From Isoptericola halalbus (GTDB lineage: Bacteria > Actinomycetota > Actinomycetes > Actinomycetales > Cellulomonadaceae), in the NCBI GenBank assembly GCA_009663185.1, contig VJZX01000002.1, positions 62,001-126,000 on the forward strand: 64,000 nt of DNA, read 5' to 3'. Positions 49,378-58,903 of this stretch are shown piece by piece. Below the pieces are notes generated by a model that was given only the letters and a program-made list of their open reading frames with translations, did not search any database and had not been told where the DNA came from. The translations under genes and the position numbers were made by a program. The stretch's first letter is position 1. Each line of letters opens with the position of its first letter.

Positions 49378-49729
49378 CCGGTGAGCAGGGTGCGCGCGGG
49401 TCGCTCGGGACCTCGGGGACGGGCGCGACGGGGAGCCGCGCGAGCACTAGCTCCTGGTTGCGCACCATGTCGGTGATCGCCTCGGTGACCTGCTGAGGCA
49501 GCGCCGCGGTGTCGCGCGCGTCGTCGAGCACCGCGGCGGCGGTGAACCCGCCCGAGGCCAGCGCGGCGCCGACGAGGGCAGCGAGGACCAGCGCGACGGG
49601 GGACGCCGGACCGCGTCGCGGGTCTCTCGGTCCGTGCGCGGACGGCCTGGGTGCGGACGGACTGGCCCGTTCGGCGGCGTCCTCGCTCCAGACCTCGAAC
49701 ACGACATGTGGCGTGGGGGTGGTGCTCAT
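49349..49729 (-). CDS. Hypothetical membrane protein
   Basis: A 126-residue protein. The N-terminal cytoplasmic part is MSTTPTPHVVFEVWSEDAAE. One transmembrane segment lies at about 44-68 (VALVLAALVGAALASGGFT). A short helical outer part (QQVTEAITDMVRNQELVL) follows, then a Pro-rich tail with two Cys. No family is recognised. The ATG at 49729 is used. It converges on and overlaps the SGNH hydrolase gene. Confidence 0.55.
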   Translation of the reverse strand: MSTTPTPHVVFEVWSEDAAERASPSAPRPSAHGPRDPRRGPASPVALVLAALVGAALASGGFTAAAVLDDARDTAALPQQVTEAITDMVRNQELVLARLPVAPVPEVPSDPRAPCSPVRVDRLGHC

Positions 49730-49802
49730 GGTGCTTCGCCGCCTCCGTCGAGCCCGACGTCCGGTCCCCCTCCATCAAGGGTGCACCCGGACGGCCGACC
49801 CG

Positions 49803-49864
49803 GACCGGGTGACTTTCGGTCGTCGCGGGCCGCGACCGGGTGACTTCTGGGTCGCCGCGGGCCG
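49803..49864 (+). repeat. Imperfect direct repeat, two copies of about 31 bp
   Basis: Copy one (49803-49832) and copy two (49834-49864) share GACCGGGTGACTT and GCGGGCCG with a few changes between. They lie in the 160-base gap between a hypothetical gene and the GCS2-type ligase gene. A GC-rich inverted repeat follows at about 49864-49887. Confidence 0.6.
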
Positions 49865-49888
49865 GCCGGTCCCCCCGGCCGGGGAGGC

Positions 49889-50986
49889 TCACACGCCGGC
49901 CGGTCGCGCGAGCGTCGCCGCGGCCGCGAGGAGCGCGACCCGGCGGAGGTCGCCCTTGGCCTCGGCGAACCACTCGCGCTGTCGCTCGGCGCCGTTCCCG
50001 GTCGACCAGAGCGCACCGAGCCCCTCGGTCACCGCGTCCAGGTCGCCGGCGTCGACCAGCGCGTCCCGCACGTGATCCAGGAGCACGCCGACGACATCGT
50101 GCGCCGGTGCCGGCCGGAACGTGCGCGGGTCGAGCAGGTCGCCCGTGATGCCGGACCGGCCGGCGCGCCAGAGCGCGGCGCGCAGAAGCTCGGTCGGCGC
50201 GTCGGGCACGGGCCTGCCGTCGGCGGCCTCGCGCGCCGCGGTCTCGACCAGCGCCCGGACGAGGGCTGCGAGCAGCGCCGCGCTCCGCGCGTCGAGGCAG
50301 ACGTCGGCGACGCGCACCTCCACCGTCGGGTATTTCGACGACAGGCGCACGTCGAAGTAGACCATCGCACTGTCGAGGATCGTGCCCGTCGCGACGAGCG
50401 CGTCGACCGCCGCGTGGTAGGCCTCGGGCGTGCCGAAGGCACGGGTCGGGCCGGCGGTGGGCCAGCGTTGCCACACCTGTGACCGGAAGCTTGCGTACCC
50501 CGTCTCGTGGCCCTGCCAGAACGGTGAGTTGGCCGACAGCGCGAGCAGCGGGGCGAGCCACGGCCGGACCCGGTCGAGCACCGCGACGCCCTCGGTGTCG
50601 TCCTCCACCGACACGTGCACGTGGTAGCCGTTGGTGAGCTGCTCGCGCGCCGTGAGGCCGAACTCGGAGCGGGCCCGCAGGTAGCGCACCTTGGACACGG
50701 TCGTGCCGTCGATCGGCACGGGCGAGGTCGCGACGGCGACGACGTGTGCGCCGTGCTGCCGCGCGGCGGCCTGAACCCCGGCACGGTCGTCGAGGATCGC
50801 CTGGGTGAGGTCGGCGAGCGAGGTCGTCGGCTCGGTCGCCGTCTCGATCTGCTCCTCCATGAACTCGGGCTCGAGCGGCGCTTGCTCGGGGTTCTCGCCG
50901 TCCAGCACCGCCTGGGCCCTGGCGACGGGGGATCCGTCCTCGCCCACCAGCAGCAGCTCTTCCTCGACCCCGAAGGAACGCGTCAC
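49889..50986 (-). CDS. GCS2-type carboxylate-amine ligase (YbdK-like glutamate-cysteine ligase)
   Basis: A 365-residue member of the YbdK/GCS2 family. The opening SFGVEEELLLV is the family signature. Also seen are PEFMEEQIETATEPTTSL, YHVHVSVEDDTEG, LALSANSPFWQG, and KYPTVEVRVADVCLDARSAA. YbdK has weak glutamate-cysteine ligase activity. Actinobacteria normally use mycothiol rather than glutathione, so the true substrates here are uncertain. The start is GTG 50986. It is divergent from the PIG-L deacetylase gene. Confidence 0.88.
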   Translation of the reverse strand: MTRSFGVEEELLLVGEDGSPVARAQAVLDGENPEQAPLEPEFMEEQIETATEPTTSLADLTQAILDDRAGVQAAARQHGAHVVAVATSPVPIDGTTVSKVRYLRARSEFGLTAREQLTNGYHVHVSVEDDTEGVAVLDRVRPWLAPLLALSANSPFWQGHETGYASFRSQVWQRWPTAGPTRAFGTPEAYHAAVDALVATGTILDSAMVYFDVRLSSKYPTVEVRVADVCLDARSAALLAALVRALVETAAREAADGRPVPDAPTELLRAALWRAGRSGITGDLLDPRTFRPAPAHDVVGVLLDHVRDALVDAGDLDAVTEGLGALWSTGNGAERQREWFAEAKGDLRRVALLAAAATLARPAGV

Positions 50987-51124
50987 GCGTGGATGCTTGC
51001 ACGCGGCGGTGATCTTCGCCCGGGGAGTGTCCGGGCAGATGTGACGAACGAGACAGCCGCGCCAGCCGTTCTCGGGCGAGCGTCACAGAGCTCTGAGCCT
51101 GCTCGACCTCGTTATGGTCAGGGC

Positions 51125-51871
51125 ATGGACACAGAGCTCGTGCCGCTGGACGAGAGCTGGTCGACGGCGCTCGTCGTCGTGGCCCATCCCGACGACATGG
51201 AGTTCGGGGGAGCGGCCGCGATCGCACGATGGACCGGGCAGGGCAAGCGGATCACGTACTGCATGGTCACCAGCGGCGAGGCCGGCATCGACGGGATGCA
51301 GCCGGACGAAGCCCGGCCGCTGCGCGAGTCGGAGCAGATCGCGTCCGCGCACGCCGTCGGGGTCGACGACGTGGTGTTCCTCGGGTTCCCCGACGGTGTC
51401 CTGGAGTACGCGCTGCCGCTGCGCCGCGCGATCGCCGCCGAGATCCGCCGCCGACGCCCTGACGTGGTCATCACGATGAACTTCCGCGAGGAGTTCCCTG
51501 GAGGGGTGATCAACCAGGCCGACCACGTCGCCGTCGGACGCGCTGTCGTCGACGCCGTGCGCGATGCCGGCAACCGCTGGGTGTTCGCCGACCAGCTCGA
51601 TCCCGACGCCGGCGGCCTGGAACCGTGGGGAGGCGTGCGGGGCGTCTGGGCCGTCGCCTCGCCACGTGCCACGCACGCCGTCGACGTCACCGACACGTTT
51701 GACGCCGGCGTCGCCTCCCTGCGGGCGCACGCGGCGTACCTCGACGGACTCGGGTGGGACGACTTCGACCCGGCTGCCTTCCTTGCCGGGATGACCCGTC
51801 CCGCGGGTGAGCGGTTCGGCACCGGCCATGCCACCGAGTTCGAGGTGCTGCGGATGGGCTGGGACGACTGA
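51125..51871 (+). CDS. PIG-L/LmbE family deacetylase
   Basis: A 248-residue zinc-dependent N-deacetylase-fold protein. VVVAHPDDMEFGGAAAIARW holds the HPDD metal and catalytic site (about 19-23), and the third metal ligand His is in INQADHVAVGRAVVDAV. The family includes MshB and Mca of mycothiol metabolism, but those are nearer 300 residues and differ in sequence, so I do not assign this to mycothiol. No signal peptide is seen. The start is ATG 51125. It converges on the fadB-like gene. Confidence 0.88.
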   Translation: MDTELVPLDESWSTALVVVAHPDDMEFGGAAAIARWTGQGKRITYCMVTSGEAGIDGMQPDEARPLRESEQIASAHAVGVDDVVFLGFPDGVLEYALPLRRAIAAEIRRRRPDVVITMNFREEFPGGVINQADHVAVGRAVVDAVRDAGNRWVFADQLDPDAGGLEPWGGVRGVWAVASPRATHAVDVTDTFDAGVASLRAHAAYLDGLGWDDFDPAAFLAGMTRPAGERFGTGHATEFEVLRMGWDD

Positions 51872-51892
51872 GGGTCGAGACGCGCGGCGGTG

Positions 51893-54046
51893 TCAGGCGG
51901 CGTTCCCGGGGACGTTCGCGACGCCGTCGGGCAGCAGCCGGCGGCCGAGCACGCGCTCGCCGTAGCCCGCGCGGTCGAGGTACGGCGTGATCCCCCCGGT
52001 GTGGAAGCCCCAGCCGGCGCCGAGGATCATGCACAGGTCGATCTGCTGGGGTGTGGCGACGACGCCCTCGTCGAGCATGTGACCGATCTCGACCGTGAGC
52101 GCGACCAGGACCGAGTCCAGTACCCCCGCGGCGTCGAGCACGCCGGGCTCGCCCCGCCGGGCCGGTCCGAACGCGGCCTGGATCGCCGGGTCGACGGGCT
52201 TGGGCAGGCCTGCGCCGGGGGCGTCGAGCACCACGCGCGTACCGTCGGCCACGAGCTTCTCGAGGCCGGGGGAGCGCGGGAACCTCTCGCCCAGGTCCTC
52301 GCGCAGCGAGGTCAGCACGTGCAGTCCGACGGCGGGTCCGACCAGGTCGAAGAGCTCGAACGTGGGCATGGGGAAGCCGAGCGGCGCGAGCGCGGTGTCG
52401 GCGACCTCGACAGGCGTGCCGTTCTCGACGGCCTCGACGACCTTGCCCATGACGAGCACGAGCAGCCGGTTGACCACGAAGCCAGGCCGGTCGGCCACGA
52501 GCACGGCCGTCTTGCGCAGCTTCTTCGTCACCGCGAACGCCGTGGCGAGCGCCTCGTCGCTCGTGCGCCCGGCCTTGACTACCTCGACGAGCGGCATCTG
52601 GGCGACCGGGTTGAAGAAGTGGATGCCGACGACGCGCTCGGGGTGCCGCAGGCCGGACGCCATCTCGGTGACCGAGAGCGCGGAGGTGTTGGTCGCGAGG
52701 ACGGTGTTCTCCGAGACGATGCCCTCGAGCTCCGCGAAGACCCGCTTCTTGAGGTCCATCACCTCGGTCACGGCCTCGATCACCAGGTCGCAGCCGGCCA
52801 GGTCCGTGGTCTGGGTGGTGCCGTGCACGCTCGCGGTGATGCGCGCGGCGACCTCCGGGGTCATGCGCCCGCGGCCGACGAGCTTCTCGACGGTCGAGCG
52901 GACGAAGCCGAGGCCCTTGTCGACGCGCTCGGTGTCGAGATCGCGCATGACGACCGGGACTCCGAGCCGCTGTGACACGAGCAGCGCGATCTGCGCCGCC
53001 ATGAGCCCCGCCCCGACGATGCCGACGCTCGTGACCGGGCGGGCGAGGTCCGACGTCGGCGCCCCGGCGGGCTTCTTCCCGCCCGAGACGAGCTGGAACG
53101 CGTACACGCTCGCGCGCATCTCGTCGGACATGATGAGGTCGGCCAGCGCCTCGTCCTCGGCCGCGAAGGCCTCGGCGCGCGTCCAGGTGCGGGCGCCGGC
53201 GAGCAGCTCGAGCGCCCGGTAGGGCGCGGGGCGCGAGCCGGCCACGACGGCGTCGAGGCGCCGGCGTGTCGCGGTCACGACGGCGTCCCACACGGGCTCG
53301 GGGTCCGGCTCGCGGCGGGGGACGCTCACCTCGCCGCGCACGACCCGCTCGGCCCAGGCGATCGACTGCTCGAGGAAGTCGGCGGCGTCGAACATCGCGT
53401 CGACGAGACCGGCGTCGAGCGCCTCGGCCGCCTTGTACGGCTTGTTGGCGGCCGGGCGGGTGAGCAGGACGTCGACGGCCTTCTCGATGCCGACCAGGTG
53501 CGGCACGACGTAGGACCCGCCCCAGCCGGGTACGAGGCCGAGGCCGACCTCGGGCAGGCCGAGCGCCCCGGCGTCGGTCGACACCGTGCGGAAGTCGCAG
53601 CTGAGCGCGAGCTCGAGGCCGCCGCCGAGCGCGATGCCGTTGACGAACGCGAACGTGGGCACGCCCATCGTGTGCAGCAGCTCGTAGGCGGCGTGGCCCG
53701 CGCGGCCCAGCTCGAGCGCGTCGGCGCGGCGCGCGACCGCGCCGACGCCGAGCAGGTCGGCGCCCGCGGCCAGGACGTACGGCTTGCCGGTGACGCCCAC
53801 GGCGACGATCTCGCCCGCTGCGGCGCGCCCCTGAAGCCGTCGCAGCGTGGCGGTGAGCTCGGCCAGGCCCTGCGGGCCGAGCGTGTTGGGCTTGGTGTGG
53901 TCGAGCCCGTTGTCGAGCGTGACGAGGGCCATCGTGCCCGTGCCGCCGGGCAGCGCGACGTCGCGCACGAGGGAGTGGGTCACGCGCTCGGCGCGGACCG
54001 GACCGGACGGGGTGGGCGTCTCGGCGGGGATGTTCGTGTCGGTCAT
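51893..54046 (-). CDS. fadB: Fatty acid oxidation multifunctional protein (enoyl-CoA hydratase / 3-hydroxyacyl-CoA dehydrogenase)
   Basis: 717 residues. The N-terminal crotonase domain (about 35-230) has VLAAGADLLG and FVNGIALGGGLELALSCDFR with the catalytic Glu pair region GLPEVGLGLVPGWGGS. The NAD-binding 3-hydroxyacyl-CoA dehydrogenase domain (about 330-515) has VGIVGAGLMAAQIALLVSQR and VIEAVTEVMDLKKRVF, with the catalytic His in VGIHFFNPVAQMPLVEVV. Two C-terminal dehydrogenase domains follow (DRPGFVVNRLL). It carries out hydration and oxidation in beta-oxidation. The ATG at 54046 lies 1 base after the thiolase stop, so the two genes form a coupled fadAB pair. Confidence 0.93.
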   Translation of the reverse strand: MTDTNIPAETPTPSGPVRAERVTHSLVRDVALPGGTGTMALVTLDNGLDHTKPNTLGPQGLAELTATLRRLQGRAAAGEIVAVGVTGKPYVLAAGADLLGVGAVARRADALELGRAGHAAYELLHTMGVPTFAFVNGIALGGGLELALSCDFRTVSTDAGALGLPEVGLGLVPGWGGSYVVPHLVGIEKAVDVLLTRPAANKPYKAAEALDAGLVDAMFDAADFLEQSIAWAERVVRGEVSVPRREPDPEPVWDAVVTATRRRLDAVVAGSRPAPYRALELLAGARTWTRAEAFAAEDEALADLIMSDEMRASVYAFQLVSGGKKPAGAPTSDLARPVTSVGIVGAGLMAAQIALLVSQRLGVPVVMRDLDTERVDKGLGFVRSTVEKLVGRGRMTPEVAARITASVHGTTQTTDLAGCDLVIEAVTEVMDLKKRVFAELEGIVSENTVLATNTSALSVTEMASGLRHPERVVGIHFFNPVAQMPLVEVVKAGRTSDEALATAFAVTKKLRKTAVLVADRPGFVVNRLLVLVMGKVVEAVENGTPVEVADTALAPLGFPMPTFELFDLVGPAVGLHVLTSLREDLGERFPRSPGLEKLVADGTRVVLDAPGAGLPKPVDPAIQAAFGPARRGEPGVLDAAGVLDSVLVALTVEIGHMLDEGVVATPQQIDLCMILGAGWGFHTGGITPYLDRAGYGERVLGRRLLPDGVANVPGNAA

Positions 54047-54047
54047 G

Positions 54048-55334
54048 TCAGCCCTCCGTGCTGGCCGGAACGTGGCCCGAGTAGTCGGCGTGGTGCGGGT
54101 TCTCCCAGATCACGGTGCCGCCCTGGCCCAGGCCCACGCACATCGTGGTCAGCCCGTAGCGCACGTCGGGGTGCTGGGCGAACTGGCGCGCGAGCTGCGT
54201 CATGAGCCGCACGCCCGAGCCCGCGAGGGGGTGGCCGACGGCGATGGCGCCGCCGTACGGGTTGACGCGCTCGTCGTCGTCGGCGATCCCGTAGTGGTCG
54301 AGGAAGCTCAGTACCTGGACGGCGAACGCCTCGTTGATCTCGAAGAGGCCGATGTCGTCGATCGTCAGGCCGGCCCGGGCGAGGGCCTTGTCGGTGGCGG
54401 GGACCGGGCCGTAGCCCATGATCTCGGCCGGCACGCCCGCGAACGCGTACGAGACCATCCGCATCGCCACCGGAAGGCCGAGCTCGGCCGCGACTTCGCC
54501 GGCCGCGACGATCGCCGCCGTCGCGCCGTCGGTCAGCGGCGAGGCGTTGCCCGCGGTGACGCGCCCGCCGGGACGGAACGGCGTCTTGAGGTCGGCGATG
54601 CCCTCTTTCGTGGTGCCGGGGCGGGGGAGCTCGTCGGCGGTGGCCAGGCCCCAGCCCTTCTCGGCGGAGCGGACGGCGACGGGCACCAGCTCGGGGCCGA
54701 TGTCGCCGCCTGCGAGCGCCTTGGCGTACTTCGCCTGGGTGCTCACGGCGTACGCGTCGGCGCGCTCCTTGGTCAGGTGCGGAAACTTGTCGTGGAGGTT
54801 CTCGGCCGTGACACCCATGTTCAGGGCCTCGGCGTCGACGAGCCGCTCGGCGAGAAAGCGAGGGTTGGGTTCGGCGTCGAGCCCCATGGGGTGGCGTCCC
54901 ATGTGCTCGACGCCGCCCGCGATCGCGACGTCGGCCGCGCCGACGGCGATGCTCGCCGCCGTGGTGGTCACGGCGGTCATCGCCCCGGCGCACATCCGGT
55001 CGATGGCGTAGCCGGGCACGGTGTGCGGGAGGCCCGCGAGCAGGCTCACCGTGCGCCCGAGGGTCAGGCCCTGGTCGCCCTGCTGGGTCGTGGCCGCGAT
55101 CGCGACCTCGTCGACGCGCTCGGCCGGCAGCTCGGGGTGGCGCCGCAGCAGCTCGCGCACCGCCTTGACGACGAGGTCGTCCGCGCGGGTCTCGGCGAAC
55201 AGCCCGTCGGGGCGTGCCTTGCCGAAGGGCGTGCGCACGCCCTCGACGAAGACGACGTCGCGGATGGCGCGACGCCCTGCGGTCCGGCTGGTGCCGGGGG
55301 TCGGCCCGGGGGACGACTCGGTGGCCACGGTCAT
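54048..55334 (-). CDS. fadA: Acetyl-CoA C-acyltransferase (thiolase)
   Basis: A 428-residue thiolase that cleaves 3-ketoacyl-CoA. The acylated Cys is in IDRMCAGAMTAVTTTAASIA (near 115), the catalytic His in GGAIAVGHPLAGSG, and the second Cys in TTMCVGLGQGGTVIWEN. FEINEAFAVQVL is also typical. The start is ATG 55334 (MTVATESS), with AGGAG 5 bases upstream; the longer frame to 55394 adds Arg-rich residues. It is the first gene of the fadA-fadB pair. No regulator of fatty acid metabolism lies next to it. Confidence 0.93.
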   Translation of the reverse strand: MTVATESSPGPTPGTSRTAGRRAIRDVVFVEGVRTPFGKARPDGLFAETRADDLVVKAVRELLRRHPELPAERVDEVAIAATTQQGDQGLTLGRTVSLLAGLPHTVPGYAIDRMCAGAMTAVTTTAASIAVGAADVAIAGGVEHMGRHPMGLDAEPNPRFLAERLVDAEALNMGVTAENLHDKFPHLTKERADAYAVSTQAKYAKALAGGDIGPELVPVAVRSAEKGWGLATADELPRPGTTKEGIADLKTPFRPGGRVTAGNASPLTDGATAAIVAAGEVAAELGLPVAMRMVSYAFAGVPAEIMGYGPVPATDKALARAGLTIDDIGLFEINEAFAVQVLSFLDHYGIADDDERVNPYGGAIAVGHPLAGSGVRLMTQLARQFAQHPDVRYGLTTMCVGLGQGGTVIWENPHHADYSGHVPASTEG

Positions 55335-55451
55335 GGCAGCTCCTGGTGTGGGACTTCGGCGTCCGCGAGCGACGCCGCTCTCTCGCCGGTACACGCTACC
55401 GCGAGTACCGGGAAAAAGATAGCAGGAACTGAGACCGGGTATCAGTCCACG

Positions 55452-56678
55452 TCAGACCTGGGCGAAGGCCTTGGCGAGCGGCTCGGCGAGGAGCTCGACC
55501 TGCCACTCGCGGGCGTTGCGCCCGTGCAGGAAGGCCGCGATCTCGGCAGGTCCGGCCGGGTCCGGGGGAGTCCAGCACAGCCGGCGCAGCGCGTCGGGCT
55601 GCAGCAGGTTCTCGACCGGGACCAAGAGCTCCTCGGACAGGCCCGAGACCACGTCGCGGGCCGCCGTGAGCCGCCGCGCTGCGACGGGGTCTCGGTCCCC
55701 CCACGTGCGGGGCTGGGGCGGTCCCTCGGTCCGGGGGCCGCGCAGGCTCGGCAGGGCCTCGGTGGGCAGGGCGAGCGCCTCGTCGATCGCGCGCTGCCAC
55801 GCCGGTGCCCGGCGCCGCGTGGCCTTGCCCGCGAACTCGGGCAGCGCGACGAGCTGGGGCACCGTGCGCGGCAGCGCGCGGGCGGCCGCCACGATCGCAC
55901 GGTCGGGCAGGACCCGGCCGGGGGAGACGTCGCGCGCGCGGGCGCTCGCGTCCCGCGCCTTCCAGAGGCTGCGCACGACGGCGAGCTGGCGCCGGTCGCG
56001 CAGCGTATGGGTCCCCGACGTGCGCCGCCATGCCTCGGGGCGCGGTGCGGGTGGGGCCGCCGTGCGGACCGCCTCGAACTCCTGGGCGGCCCACTCGGTC
56101 TTGCCGGCGGCCTCGAGCCGTTCGCCGAGGCGTTCGCGCAGCTCGAGGAGCACCTCGACGTCGAGAGCCGCGTAGCGCAGCCAGTCGTGCGGGAGCGGCC
56201 GCGTCGACCAGTCGACCGCGGAGTGCTCCTTGGCCAGCCCGAGCCCGAGCACCTCGGCGACGACCGCGGCGAGGCCGACGCGCTCCATGCCGAGCAGGCG
56301 GGCCGCGAGCTCGGTGTCGAACACGCGCGCAGGCTGCAGCCCGTGCTCGGCGAGCCCTGGCAAGTCCTGGGACGCCGCGTGCAGCACCCACTCGGCGTCG
56401 CCGACGGCCTCGCCGAGCGGCGACAGGTCGGGCAGCGCGACCGGGTCGATCAGCGCCGTGCCGGCCCCCGCGCGGCGGACCTGGACCAGGTACGTGGCCT
56501 GCCCGTAGCGGTAGCCCGAGGCGCGCTCGGCGTCGGCGGCGACGGGACCCTCGGCAGCGGCAAAGCGCTCCACCACCCGCGCGAGCTCCGCGGGCGTCGT
56601 GACCACGGGCCCGACGCCGTCGGACGGCTCGGACAGCGGGACGACGTCGGTGGCGTGCGCGGGCGGGGCAGAGCTCAT
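55452..56678 (-). CDS. HRDC-domain ribonuclease D-like 3'-5' exonuclease
   Basis: A 408-residue protein. The DEDDy exonuclease domain (about 30-205) has GPVAADAERASGYRYG (first D and E), WVLHAASQDLPGLAEHG (third acid), VFDTELAARLLGMERVGL, and LRYAALDVEVLLELRERL (Tyr and final Asp). The HRDC domain follows at about 230-310 (RRQLAVVRSLWKARDASARA), with a second helical HRDC-like segment at the C-terminus. This is the conserved actinobacterial RNase D homologue next to DUF3000. It likely trims structured RNA. It is 4 bases downstream of the DUF3000 gene, so probably one operon. Confidence 0.9.
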   Translation of the reverse strand: MSSAPPAHATDVVPLSEPSDGVGPVVTTPAELARVVERFAAAEGPVAADAERASGYRYGQATYLVQVRRAGAGTALIDPVALPDLSPLGEAVGDAEWVLHAASQDLPGLAEHGLQPARVFDTELAARLLGMERVGLAAVVAEVLGLGLAKEHSAVDWSTRPLPHDWLRYAALDVEVLLELRERLGERLEAAGKTEWAAQEFEAVRTAAPPAPRPEAWRRTSGTHTLRDRRQLAVVRSLWKARDASARARDVSPGRVLPDRAIVAAARALPRTVPQLVALPEFAGKATRRRAPAWQRAIDEALALPTEALPSLRGPRTEGPPQPRTWGDRDPVAARRLTAARDVVSGLSEELLVPVENLLQPDALRRLCWTPPDPAGPAEIAAFLHGRNAREWQVELLAEPLAKAFAQV

Positions 56679-56682
56679 GGTC

Positions 56683-57288
56683 CTACGGTAGGCGCCGAGG
56701 CGTCAGGGCCGTGACTCCCTCGGGCAGGGGCGGCAGCCCGCCCGCGGTGCACATGAGGTCGGCCCAGACCGCGAGATGGGTGCCGAGTGCGGTGCCCACC
56801 GGCGTCCAGGACGCCCGCAGCTCGAGGTCGACCGCGTCGGGCGTGCCGGCGAGCGCGCCGAAGCTCTGCGAGAGCACGCGCGTGACGGTGCCGCCGAGCG
56901 CGACGTGCTCGACGCCGGCGCCATCCAGCGTCTCGGTGACCCACGACCACACCACCTCGGCGAAGAGCGGGTCCGCCGCGAGCTCCGGCTCGAGCGTCGC
57001 GCGCACGAGCGTCACGACGCGGAACGTCCCGCGCCACGTCTCCTGGCCGTCGGGGTCGTGGAGAACCACGAAGCGGCCGGTCGCGACCTCGCCGGGCTCA
57101 CCGCCGTGCTCACCGACCTGGTCGTCGCGGCCGGCGAGGACCTCACCCTCGAGGGCCACGCTGAACGGCGCCACGCGCGCCGGGCCGGGGATCTCGGCCA
57201 GGCGCACCTCGGGGCGCAGCCGCTGCGCACGCATCGAGGCGAGCGCGGTCGCGAACGGGGCAGGGACCTCCCGCTGGTCGCCGGTCAC
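56683..57288 (-). CDS. DUF3000 family protein
   Basis: A 201-residue soluble protein of the DUF3000 family. Conserved pieces: FATALASMRAQRLRPEVRLA, GRFVVLHDPDGQETWRGTFR, WSWVTETLDGAGVEHVALGG, and the C-terminal LRASWTPVGTALGTHLAVWA. The function is unknown. Its constant neighbour in Actinobacteria is the RNase D-like gene, here 4 bases downstream. I use the GTG at 57288 (VTGDQREVPAPF); no good Shine-Dalgarno is visible. It is divergent from gnd. Confidence 0.85.
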   Translation of the reverse strand: MTGDQREVPAPFATALASMRAQRLRPEVRLAEIPGPARVAPFSVALEGEVLAGRDDQVGEHGGEPGEVATGRFVVLHDPDGQETWRGTFRVVTLVRATLEPELAADPLFAEVVWSWVTETLDGAGVEHVALGGTVTRVLSQSFGALAGTPDAVDLELRASWTPVGTALGTHLAVWADLMCTAGGLPPLPEGVTALTPRRLP

Positions 57289-57454
57289 CCGGTCACCGTA
57301 CGTCCGCGCGGGCTGCGCCGGCGCACGACGTGCCGTGAGACCCAGGTGTGTCCGTATCGTGATGGTCCGTCCAGCACGTGGGCGGACCCCACTAGGCTTG
57401 TCGAGGCCTCGGCGCGGCTCCGCGCGCGCCCATCGTCTCGAGAGAGCAGGAAGC

Positions 57455-58903
57455 ATGTCAGCTCGTGCACAGATCGGTGTCACCGGACTTGCGGTCATGG
57501 GCCGCAACCTGGCGCGCAACTTCGCCCGGCACGGTTTCACCGTGGCGGTGCACAACCGCAGCTACGCCAAGACGGCCTCGCTGATCACCGAGGCCGGCCA
57601 CGAGGGCGACTTCGTGCCGTCGGAGTCGGTGGCCGACTTCGTCGCCTCGCTCGAGCGGCCGCGCAAGGTCGTCGTCATGGTCAAGGCGGGCGCCGCGACC
57701 GACGCCGTCATCGACGAGCTCGTGCCCCTGCTGTCCGAGGGCGACATCGTCGTGGACGCCGGCAACGCCCACTTCCCGGACACGATCCGCCGGGAGAAGG
57801 CGCTGCGCGAGCGCGGCCTGCATTTCGTCGGCACGGGCGTCTCGGGCGGCGAGGAGGGCGCCCTGCTGGGCCCGTCGATCATGCCCGGCGGCACGCGGGA
57901 GTCCTATGAGTCGCTCGGCCCGATCCTGGAGGCGATCTCGGCCAAGGTCGACGGCACCCCGTGCTGCGCCTACGTCGGTCCGGACGGCGCGGGCCACTTC
58001 GTCAAGATGGTGCACAACGGCATCGAGTACGCCGACATGCAGCTCATCGCCGAGGCCTACGACCTGCTCCGCCAGGGCCTGGGCGCCTCGGCCGCCGAGA
58101 TCGGCAAGATCTTCGAGGAGTGGAACTCAGGCGACCTGGAGTCGTTCCTCATCGAGATCACCGCCAAGGTCCTCGCGCACACCGACGCCGCCACGGGGCA
58201 GGCGTTCGTCGACGTCGTGCTCGACCAGGCCGAGCAGAAGGGCACCGGCCGCTGGACCGTGCAGAACGGCCTGGACCTGGGCGTGCCGATCACCGGCATC
58301 GCCGAGGCGACGTTCGCGCGCGCCCTGTCCGGCTCGGTCCCGCAGCGCGAGGCCGGGCGCGCCGCGCTGCCCGCGGACGCCGCACCGCTGCAGGTGCCCG
58401 CCGACGACGCCGCGCGCGCCGCGTTCGTCCAGGACGTGCGCCAGGCGCTGTACGCCTCCAAGGTCGTGGCCTACTCCCAGGGCTTCGACCAGATCGCGGC
58501 GGCGTCGGCCGAGAACGGCTGGGACATCGACCGCGGCGCGATGGCCCGGATCTGGCGCGGCGGCTGCATCATCCGCGCCCGGTTCCTGAACCGCATCACC
58601 GAGGCGTACGACCGCGACCCAGACCTGCCGCTGCTGCTCGCCGACCCGTACTTCACCCAGGCCGTGTCCACCGGCCTGGCCGCGTGGCGCCGCGTGGTGG
58701 CGCAGGCCGCGGCCGCGGGCATCCCGACCCCGGCGTTCTCGTCCTCGCTGGCGTACTACGACGGCGTGCGCGCCGAGCGCCTGCCGGCCGCGCTCATCCA
58801 GGCCCAGCGCGACTACTTCGGCGCACACACCTACCGGCGCACCGACCGCGAGGGCTCGTTCCACACCCAGTGGTCCGGCGACCGTTCCGAAGTGGAGGCG
58901 TGA
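57455..58903 (+). CDS. gnd: 6-phosphogluconate dehydrogenase (decarboxylating)
   Basis: A 482-residue long-type 6PGDH of the pentose phosphate pathway. The Rossmann loop is GLAVMGRNLARNFARHG, with NRS after the second strand, which favours NADP. The substrate and catalytic motifs are VGTGVSGGEEGALLGPSIMP, GAGHFVKMVHNGIEYADMQL (catalytic Lys) and GGCIIRARFLNRI. The start is ATG 57455, with CAGGAAG upstream. Its stop overlaps the next GTG by 4 bases, so it is translationally coupled to the ATP-grasp ligases, an unusual partner for a metabolic enzyme. Confidence 0.96.
   Translation: MSARAQIGVTGLAVMGRNLARNFARHGFTVAVHNRSYAKTASLITEAGHEGDFVPSESVADFVASLERPRKVVVMVKAGAATDAVIDELVPLLSEGDIVVDAGNAHFPDTIRREKALRERGLHFVGTGVSGGEEGALLGPSIMPGGTRESYESLGPILEAISAKVDGTPCCAYVGPDGAGHFVKMVHNGIEYADMQLIAEAYDLLRQGLGASAAEIGKIFEEWNSGDLESFLIEITAKVLAHTDAATGQAFVDVVLDQAEQKGTGRWTVQNGLDLGVPITGIAEATFARALSGSVPQREAGRAALPADAAPLQVPADDAARAAFVQDVRQALYASKVVAYSQGFDQIAAASAENGWDIDRGAMARIWRGGCIIRARFLNRITEAYDRDPDLPLLLADPYFTQAVSTGLAAWRRVVAQAAAAGIPTPAFSSSLAYYDGVRAERLPAALIQAQRDYFGAHTYRRTDREGSFHTQWSGDRSEVEA

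Noticed and set aside
53847-56714. Open frame of 955 codons opposite fadA, fadB and the RNase D-like gene
   Set aside because: It crosses three real genes and their gaps in antisense; composition is typical of a shadow frame.
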